A stretch of 7,585 bases of DNA, taken from NCBI GenBank assembly GCA_016303095.1, contig JAEDMH010000110.1:1-7585 (forward strand), in the 5' to 3' direction. The DNA comes from Lentisphaeria bacterium (GTDB lineage Bacteria; Verrucomicrobiota; Lentisphaeria; Oligosphaerales; Oligosphaeraceae). Under the pieces are notes generated by a model that worked only from the letters and a program-made list of their open reading frames with translations, searched no databases and was not told where the DNA came from. The translations under genes and the position numbers were made by a program. Below, in pieces: positions 1 through 5,600 of the stretch; within the stretch, counting starts at the first letter, position 1; each line of letters starts with the position of its first letter.

Positions 1-57
1 GTGTTTCCCCTCCGTGTCCTCTGTGTTTCCCCTCCGTGCCCTCTCTGTGTTCCCGTG
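1..57. repeat. 22-bp tandem repeat, two copies plus a degenerate third, cut by the window edge
   Basis: Positions 1-22 and 23-44 are two adjacent copies of a 22-bp unit beginning GTGTTTCCCCTCCGTG. They differ only at unit position 17 (T or C). A shortened third copy (GTGTTCCCGTG) is visible at 47-57. The array begins at the first base of the window, so it probably extends further left. The unit is pyrimidine-rich and combines CTCCGTG with CCTCTGTG, a kind of short dispersed repeat I have seen in intergenic DNA of many bacteria. No function can be assigned. Confidence 0.75.
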
Positions 58-93
58 GTGTGGCGGAATTTCCGTTTTTTTGGCGTCATGGGC

Positions 94-121
94 TTGCAAT
101 CCGCGGAAGTAGGCTTATCTT
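94..121 (+). promoter_or_regulatory. Predicted sigma70-type promoter of the tRNA-Lys gene
   Basis: TTGCAA (94-99) resembles a -35 box. It is followed after 16 bp by TATCTT (116-121), which resembles a -10 box. The tRNA begins 22 nt downstream of the -10 box, which suits a short 5' leader removed by RNase P. This is a consensus match by eye only. A T-run lies just upstream at 75-81. Confidence 0.45.
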
Positions 122-143
122 TTGCACCGTTTCCCAAACCGAA

Positions 144-219
<76 letters not shown>

Positions 220-225
220 TTTTCA

Positions 226-266
226 CCCCAGTTCCTCCTCCAAGGACTGGGGCTTTTCTTTTTCTC
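226..266 (+). terminator. Rho-independent terminator after tRNA-Lys
   Basis: CCCCAGT (226-232) pairs perfectly with ACTGGGG (246-252). The helix extends by CC (234-235) with GG (244-245) around a single bulged T. A T-rich run with interspersed C follows (253-266). It lies 7 nt after the CCA end. It should end the tRNA transcript, but it also stops only about 20 nt before the epmA start codon. Confidence 0.88.
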
Positions 267-287
267 TAGGCATCCCCCTCTCTTTCC

Positions 288-1250
288 ATGACTGTCCCCC
301 TTCTCTCCTTTGACCGGAATCGTGACGCCGCCCGGCAGGATGCCGTCCAGTTGCAGAGTCGGCGGGAGCGTCTCCAGCAACGGGCGAAGATGATGGAGGC
401 GTTGCGTGCCTGGTTTCGGGAAGGGGATTTTCTGGAGGTGGAATCCCCCGTCCGTCTTCCCGCCCCTGCCTTGGAAGACTATATCGATGCCGTGGAGGCG
501 GGGGAGGGCGCCTGGTTGCGCACTTCTCCGGAACTCCACCTGAAGCGCCTGTTGGCCGCCGGCTATCCCCGCCTCTTTGAAATCGGCCCCTGCTTCCGGA
601 AGGGGGAGTCAGGGGATCATCACCGGGAGGAGTTCACCATGCTGGAGTGGTACCGGGTGGGGGGCACTTGGCGGGAGTTGATGGAGGATGCCCAGGGCAT
701 GATTCGCAAGGCCGTGGAGTCGCTCCACCCTGGAAAGCTGTCCCTGCCTTTCCGGGGAGGGGACATCGATTTCTTAGGAGAGTGGGAGGAGCTGACGGTG
801 GAAGAGGCCTTTCAGCGCTATGCGTCGGTTTCCCTCCGTCAAGCCATGGATCGGGGGGAGTTCGAGATGGTTCTCTGTACGGAGGTGGAACCCCATTTGG
901 GGAAGGAGCGTCCCCTCTTCCTCACGGAATACCCCCTGGAATGCAGCGGTCTATCCGCCCCTCTTCCCGGGAAGCCCGGTTTTGTGGCCCGCTGGGAACT
1001 CTATGTGGCCGGTCTGGAAATCGGCAATGCCTGCACGGAATTGGCGGATCCTGAGGAGCAGGAACGGCGTTTCCTGAATACCGCCGCTTTGCGGCAGCGG
1101 GAGAAGCGCCCCGTCTATCCCATGGACCAGGAATACATGAATGCCCTCTGGCGGGGCTTTCCTCTCTGCGCCGGCACCGCCATCGGCCTGGATCGCCTGG
1201 CCATGGTGCTGACGGATGCCCAGGAGATCGCCCAGGTCCGGGCCTTCTGA
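288..1250 (+). CDS. epmA: Elongation factor P--(R)-beta-lysine ligase EpmA (PoxA/GenX/YjeA)
   Basis: This 320-residue class II aminoacyl-tRNA-synthetase-like enzyme activates (R)-beta-lysine with ATP and transfers it to a lysine of elongation factor P in the cytoplasm. That modification helps ribosomes through proline stretches. The length matches E. coli EpmA (about 325), and there is no N-terminal anticodon-binding domain as in LysRS. Motif 1 lies around residues 43-66. Motif 2 runs from TSPELHLKRLL (79-89) through FEIGPCFRKGE (97-107) to EFTMLEWYR (115-123). GKERP (205-209) and the E-L-Y/E-I-G-N stretch (237-247) match the family. Motif 3 is GTAIGLDRLAMVL (296-308). Ala298 occupies the place where, as I recall, LysRS has Gly and E. 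coli EpmA has Ala298, which favours beta-lysine. The ATG at 288 has no clear Shine-Dalgarno sequence; the 17 nt before it are mostly pyrimidines. EpmB and EF-P genes are not in the window. Confidence 0.93.
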   Translation: MTVPLLSFDRNRDAARQDAVQLQSRRERLQQRAKMMEALRAWFREGDFLEVESPVRLPAPALEDYIDAVEAGEGAWLRTSPELHLKRLLAAGYPRLFEIGPCFRKGESGDHHREEFTMLEWYRVGGTWRELMEDAQGMIRKAVESLHPGKLSLPFRGGDIDFLGEWEELTVEEAFQRYASVSLRQAMDRGEFEMVLCTEVEPHLGKERPLFLTEYPLECSGLSAPLPGKPGFVARWELYVAGLEIGNACTELADPEEQERRFLNTAALRQREKRPVYPMDQEYMNALWRGFPLCAGTAIGLDRLAMVLTDAQEIAQVRAF

Positions 1251-1280
1251 CCTTCTGCCTTGTGGGGCAGGGCAGGGGGG
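1251..1280. other. Gap between convergent epmA and xerD with a weak hairpin
   Basis: The 30 nt between the two stop codons contain CTGCC (1255-1259) and GGCAG (1266-1270), a 5-bp stem with a 6-nt loop. There is no T-run on either strand, so this is at best a weak bidirectional stop signal. No canonical terminator is seen for either gene, and the transcripts may overlap at their 3' ends. Confidence 0.35.
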
Positions 1281-2195
1281 CTAGGCCCGGGGATGAAAAC
1301 GGCGGAAACTCTCTTGGAGGCGTCTACGGTCGGCCGCAAGGTAGACTTGCGTGGTGCTGATGGAGGCGTGGCCTAGAAGTTCCTGAATGACCCGGATGTC
1401 CGCCCCATGGGCCAGGAGATGGGTGGCGAAGGAGTGTCGAAGAAGATGGGGGTGTACCCTTTGGGCAATTCCCGCCAGCTTTGCTCCCTGGGAGACCACT
1501 TCCCAAATGCTGCGCTTGTCCATGGGGCCGCCCCGGAGATTCAGTAGAAGATAGGGAGAGCGGCCGGTGCGATCCAAGGCCTCCCGACCCTCCCTTAAAT
1601 ATTCCTGGATGGCCTGGGCGGCCCGGGGGTCGAAGGGCACCACCCGCTCCTTGCCTCCCTTGCCCACTACCCGCATCACCCCCTCCGTAAATTGGATGCC
1701 GGAAACCTTCAGAGCCCCCAACTCCGAGGCCCGAAGACCCGTGGCATACAAAAGGGAAAGAATCACCCGGTTCCGAAGATACCGGGAGCGCAAGCGCTCC
1801 TCCGGAATGACATCGTAGGCGGAAAGCAATTGGCTGACTTCCTCCTCGGAAAGACTCCGGGGCACCTCCTGGGGAAGACGGGGAGAGTGCATCAATTCCG
1901 TTATGTCCTCCCCAAGACGCCCCGTCATATATAGGTACTGAAAAAAGCTCCGAAGGGAAACCAACTCCCGGGAACGAGAACGAACCGACATCCCGCGACG
2001 GGACTCCTCCTCGAGAAATTTCCGCAGATCCTGACGGGTGAGAGCCTCTAAATCCTGCTTCCCCTCCCCCGCAAGATATTCCCAGAAATGACAAAGATCC
2101 CGACGATAGGCTTGAAGGGTGAGACGGGATAGTCCCCGCTCCAGGAACAGATACTCCAAAAAGGAGGTGAGATGGGGAAGGTCGCAGGATTCCAT
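1281..2195 (-). CDS. xerD: Tyrosine recombinase XerD
   Basis: This site-specific recombinase normally acts with XerC at the dif site near the replication terminus to resolve chromosome dimers in the cytoplasm. The 304-residue protein has the usual length and two-domain layout: an N-terminal SAM-like DNA-binding domain (about 5-105, with TLQAYRRDL at 26-34) and a catalytic domain (about 113-300). All catalytic residues are visible: Arg155 (ATGLRASEL), Lys179 (GKGGKER), His250 and Arg253 (HPHLLRH), His276 (LLGHASISTTQVY) and the nucleophile Tyr285. The ending FHPRA matches the HHPRA end of E. coli XerD, which favours XerD over XerC or a phage integrase. About six extra residues precede the ATGLR motif. 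The chosen ATG at 2195 aligns with XerD N-termini. It has only a weak AGGGG directly before it, and the frame stays open upstream to 2504. No dif-like site or mobile-element partner is seen nearby. Confidence 0.9.
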   Translation of the reverse strand: MESCDLPHLTSFLEYLFLERGLSRLTLQAYRRDLCHFWEYLAGEGKQDLEALTRQDLRKFLEEESRRGMSVRSRSRELVSLRSFFQYLYMTGRLGEDITELMHSPRLPQEVPRSLSEEEVSQLLSAYDVIPEERLRSRYLRNRVILSLLYATGLRASELGALKVSGIQFTEGVMRVVGKGGKERVVPFDPRAAQAIQEYLREGREALDRTGRSPYLLLNLRGGPMDKRSIWEVVSQGAKLAGIAQRVHPHLLRHSFATHLLAHGADIRVIQELLGHASISTTQVYLAADRRRLQESFRRFHPRA

Positions 2196-2381
2196 GCCCC
2201 TAAAATAACCCCGCCGAAAGATTGCGCTCCCCCGTAAACGCCATCCCCCTTCCCCTTTCCCCCAAAAAGAATCCCAGGAAAAGGCGGGAGGAAAGAGGAA
2301 AATGGGAGAAGGAGAGAGAAAATGCAGATGGGGAAATTGGCGTGGCTTGTCTAGGATTGTCCAATACTGTAAGAATAAGAT

Positions 2382-2407
2382 CCTGGCAGACAGGGGGACA
2401 TGCCAGG
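2382..2407. repeat. Perfect 7-bp inverted repeat (CCTGGCA / TGCCAGG)
   Basis: CCTGGCA (2382-2388) and TGCCAGG (2401-2407) are perfect inverse complements separated by 12 nt. No T-run follows on either strand, so it is unlikely to be a terminator. It could be an operator or a structured leader element for either divergent gene. Confidence 0.5.
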
Positions 2408-2500
2408 GATGACCGGCGAAAAAATAGGGGGAAGAATTCGCAAAATTTAGAAATAGGATTATTTTGTCCCTAACATGTCGCCATTTTCCCTGGGGGATTA

Positions 2501-2519
2501 CCATGCCTTTCTGGCATGG
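2501..2519. repeat. Perfect 7-bp hairpin (CCATGCC / GGCATGG) upstream of the protease gene
   Basis: CCATGCC (2501-2507) and GGCATGG (2513-2519) form a perfect 7-bp stem with a 5-nt loop TTTCT. The following bases (GAATTGC) contain no T-tract, so this is not a canonical terminator. It lies about 155 nt upstream of the C10 protease start. It may be a regulator site, or a leader hairpin if transcription starts further upstream than the promoter proposed at 2617-2646. Confidence 0.5.
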
Positions 2520-2616
2520 GAATTGCTCATGGGTCGAGAATGGCCTTGGCGCAGTCGTGCGGTCCCCTGCTCACTTTGGAGCGGACGCGGACGTGCGGCC
2601 CCGCCGGCAGACAGAT

Positions 2617-2646
2617 TTGCATACAGTCAATCATCAATCATACAAA
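2617..2646 (+). promoter_or_regulatory. Predicted promoter of the C10 protease gene with a tandem heptamer in its spacer
   Basis: TTGCAT (2617-2622) resembles a -35 box and TACAAA (2641-2646) a weak -10 box, with an 18-bp spacer. Two adjacent copies of CAATCAT (2628-2634 and 2635-2641) fill most of the spacer and could be a regulator contact site. Transcription would start near 2653, just before the Shine-Dalgarno sequence, giving a leader of about 20 nt. The -10 match is poor, so this call is tentative. Confidence 0.35.
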
Positions 2647-2659
2647 TGGAACCCACATT

Positions 2660-2664
2660 AGGAG
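2660..2664 (+). promoter_or_regulatory. Ribosome binding site of the C10 protease gene
   Basis: AGGAG ends 8 nt before the ATG at 2673. It is the only strong Shine-Dalgarno sequence before a gene in this window. It fixes the start of the long + strand reading frame. Confidence 0.8.
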
Positions 2665-2672
2665 TAACGAAG

Positions 2673-5600
2673 ATGCTGAAAGGGCTCGTTCGTCTTGGTA
2701 TTGCGGCATTTGCGCTGATTCTCGGCGTGAATCTGTATGGCGCGCTGGTGGAGGAGGAGACCGCCCTCCGTCTGGCTCAGGGGTGGCTGTCCAGCCAGGG
2801 GAATCCCGTGGTGCAGGACGGGGTGGCCCGGGAGGTTGCCCAGGCGGTGGCCATTGAGGCGGATGGCGTGGTGTATGCCTACGCCGTGAATTTCGCTCCC
2901 GAGGGCTTCATGGTGGTGGCCGGGGACGACCGGGTCTCCCCCATCCTCTTCTACAGCGCCGAGGGTGCCTTCGATCCCTCTCCCGCCAATCCCCTGCGCT
3001 GGATCACCATGGGGGACATGGAGGGGCGTTTGGCTTTGGCCGAGGAGGAGTGCCCGGAGAAGAAGCTCCGTGGCGCCGACGTGGAGACTCCCGAGTACTA
3101 CCAGGGGAACCAGAGCGAGTGGGCCCAGTACACCTCTCCCAAGACCCGTGCCTGGCAGACCACCACCATCGAGGATGTGTGGGTGCCCTACTTCACCAAG
3201 ACCAAGTGGTCCCAGAGCTCCATCACCGATGCCAACAGCGGCACCACCTACGCCTGCTACAACTATTACACCCCCACCCCCACCGTGGACGGGCCCGCTT
3301 GGGAAGAGGGCAACCCCTATAACTCTGTCTCCGGATGCACCGCCACCACCATGGCTCAGGTGATCCGCTATTTCGAGTGGCCCCAGAGACGCCTGGGCAC
3401 CTTCTCCCGCACCGTCAGCGTGGGACATGCGGACAACATGATGAAGAAGACCTACAAGGTGGACATGGTCTCCATGGGCGGCGACGGAAATGGGGGAGCC
3501 TATGACTGGTCTCTCATGACCTACAATCCCGGCGCCAGCCGCTCCAAGCCCGATTTCCAGGAAAACGGCGACGAGAACTACAAGATGATTGGCCGCCTGA
3601 TGCGGGATGCCGGCGTGGCCATCGGGGTTCACTACTATTGCAACGTGGGCGGGGAAACCTCCGGTAATGTGAGTTCCACCGCTTTGAAGCACTTCGACTT
3701 CGTCTCCCGCTCCTCCGGCGGCGCCAACACCATGGACGCCATCCGGGCCAGCGTGGACGCCCGCCGTCCTGTGCCCGTCTCCATCTCCGCCGCCATCAAC
3801 CTGAGCGAAGGCTCCGCCGGACACTCCATCTACATCGATGGCTATGGCACCCACAATGGCCGCTGGTTCTACCACATGAACATGGGCTGGGGCGACGGCG
3901 GCACCAATGGCTGGTACAACCTGGACGAGCATTTCGCCAGCACCTGGAACAAGAATGTCTCCATCAATGCGGTGAACATCTACCGGAACATGAAGCTCCA
4001 GCCCAACGAGGATCTGAACGGCTCCATCATCTCCGGACGCATCACCGACGCCAACGGCGTTCCCCTGGCTGGCGTGAAGGCCTCCATCCGCAAGGAAGGG
4101 GAGACCGACACCTGGCTCACCATGCTGGCCTGGTATGACCGGGTGGACGGCGGGGACTCCCGCTCCCTGGTGACCGTGGGCGGCGCGGGCTATGGCGCCG
4201 AAAACTACCGGAACGCCACCGATGCCAAGGGCATCTGGGCCATCGACAAGGTGACCGCAGGAAACTACGAGATTGTCCTGGAGAAGGAGGGCTATGTCTT
4301 CCTGGGGCAGAAGACGGTGAATGTGAACGGGAACAAGTGGGGTCTGAACTTCGTGGCCGTTCCCCAGGAAGTGGGCGAGCTGGCCCTGGCGAGCTGGTCT
4401 CTGGAGGGCACCACCCTCACCCTGAAGTTCAACCGGGCCATCGGCGGCGTCCATGTGAATCCCAATGGCATCACCCTCACCGATGGCGGCAGCACCTTCA
4501 GCCTGAAGGAATGCCCCTTCGCCTATGCCGCCGAGAGCGACACCATCGTGGTGAATGTGGAGTCCCTGGGTGTCCTCACCGACCCCCTCCTCAATCTCGC
4601 CTCCCATTTCCTCTACTATGACGTGGACGGCGTCTCCGACCACACCGACACCTACAATGTGCCCGTGATCAACGTGGGCCCCGCCATCAGCGGGCAGACC
4701 CAGGGAGAGGTGGCCCCCGCCGCTCTGGTCACCGCCATCACCCGGGGCGGGAATGACTTCCTGGCCGCCGGAAATGTCCTCTCCTTCCAAGTCGACGCCA
4801 CCGGAGAGGTGGATGTGAACGACTTCCGGGTGACGGTCACCCCGGACTACACCGGCGCCGAGGGTTCCTACGCCCAGGTGCGGGGCACCCAGATGCCTCC
4901 CGTGGCTCTGGGCACACTGGAGGGCAACGTCCTCACCGTGAATGTGGGCGAAGGCTACGGATTTGTCCGGGTGGATTACATCCCCGCCGAGGGATCCGCT
5001 TTCCTGAAGGGCGAGACCTACATGGTGGACAATGCGGCGCCCAGCATCATCTCTGCCTCCATCAACAAGCTGGACGCCCGCCAGTACGTCACCCTGAACT
5101 TCAACAAGCCCGTGGGCGGCAGTGGCACCGTGGACAAGATCCAGGGCGTGAACCTGGGCACCGACGGCAACGTCTATCGCTTCGCTGAAACCGCCGAAAA
5201 TGGCCTGGTGGTCTTCAAGAAGGGCGCCTCCGAAACCCCCGACGGGGTCTATGATTCCGCCTTCGACACCATGATGTGGGGAAGCGGACTGGCCAAGGGA
5301 CAGGCCGCCGCCGGCAACTTCGGGCAACTCATCGACAATGGCAAGATCTCCCTCCGGGTCAAGGCCACGGTGGTCATCATTAACATCGATGAAAAGATCG
5401 AAATCGGATATCTCCGCTGGGTCGACGTGGACGACGACGGCGTCTTCACCCTGGGCGTGGATGGCTTCATCATCCAATACTGCAACGAAATCAACAACAA
5501 GAACGGTCGCACCATGAACGACCTCTATGTGTTGGACAGTAGCAACTGGAGCCGTCCTCTCACGCCTCAGCCCGCCACCTACGGGCCTATGAAGGAAGAT

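Larger units (their letters stand above)
2196..2672. other. Gene-free divergent interval between xerD and the C10 protease gene
   Basis: These 477 nt must hold the promoters of both divergent genes. From left to right they contain a purine-rich tract (2276-2322, 45 of 47 bases A or G), an inverted repeat (2382-2407), an AT-rich patch (about 2440-2466), a second inverted repeat (2501-2519), a smaller hairpin (GTCC/GCTC at 2562-2572 against GAGC/GGAC at 2579-2586), and a predicted promoter and ribosome binding site at the right end. Short open frames crossing the interval have no recognisable domain, and the two at its right end also run out of frame into or up to the protease start. I see no convincing protein or RNA gene. 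A weak TTGTCT-17-TAAGAA pair lies at 2347-2375. Confidence 0.7.

Noticed and set aside
1..57. CRISPR array
   Set aside because: The copies are directly adjacent with no variable spacers between them, so this is a tandem repeat.
288..1250. Truncated lysyl-tRNA synthetase rather than EpmA
   Set aside because: The length equals that of EpmA, the anticodon-binding domain is absent without sign of damage, and the motif 3 region carries the EpmA-type Ala in GTAIGLDR where LysRS has Gly.
1251..1280. Strong bidirectional terminator between epmA and xerD
   Set aside because: Only a 5-bp stem is present and no T-run follows on either strand, so it was kept only as a weak hairpin.
1281..2504. 407-residue version of XerD starting at 2504
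   Set aside because: The extra N-terminal residues match nothing in XerD, and the first of them come from the inverted-repeat region. The start at 2195 gives the standard length and aligns with the family's N-terminus.
2464..2857. Two short + frames at the right end of the divergent interval, the longer entering the protease gene
   Set aside because: Neither has a Shine-Dalgarno sequence or a recognisable domain, and the longer one reads the protease start in the wrong frame.
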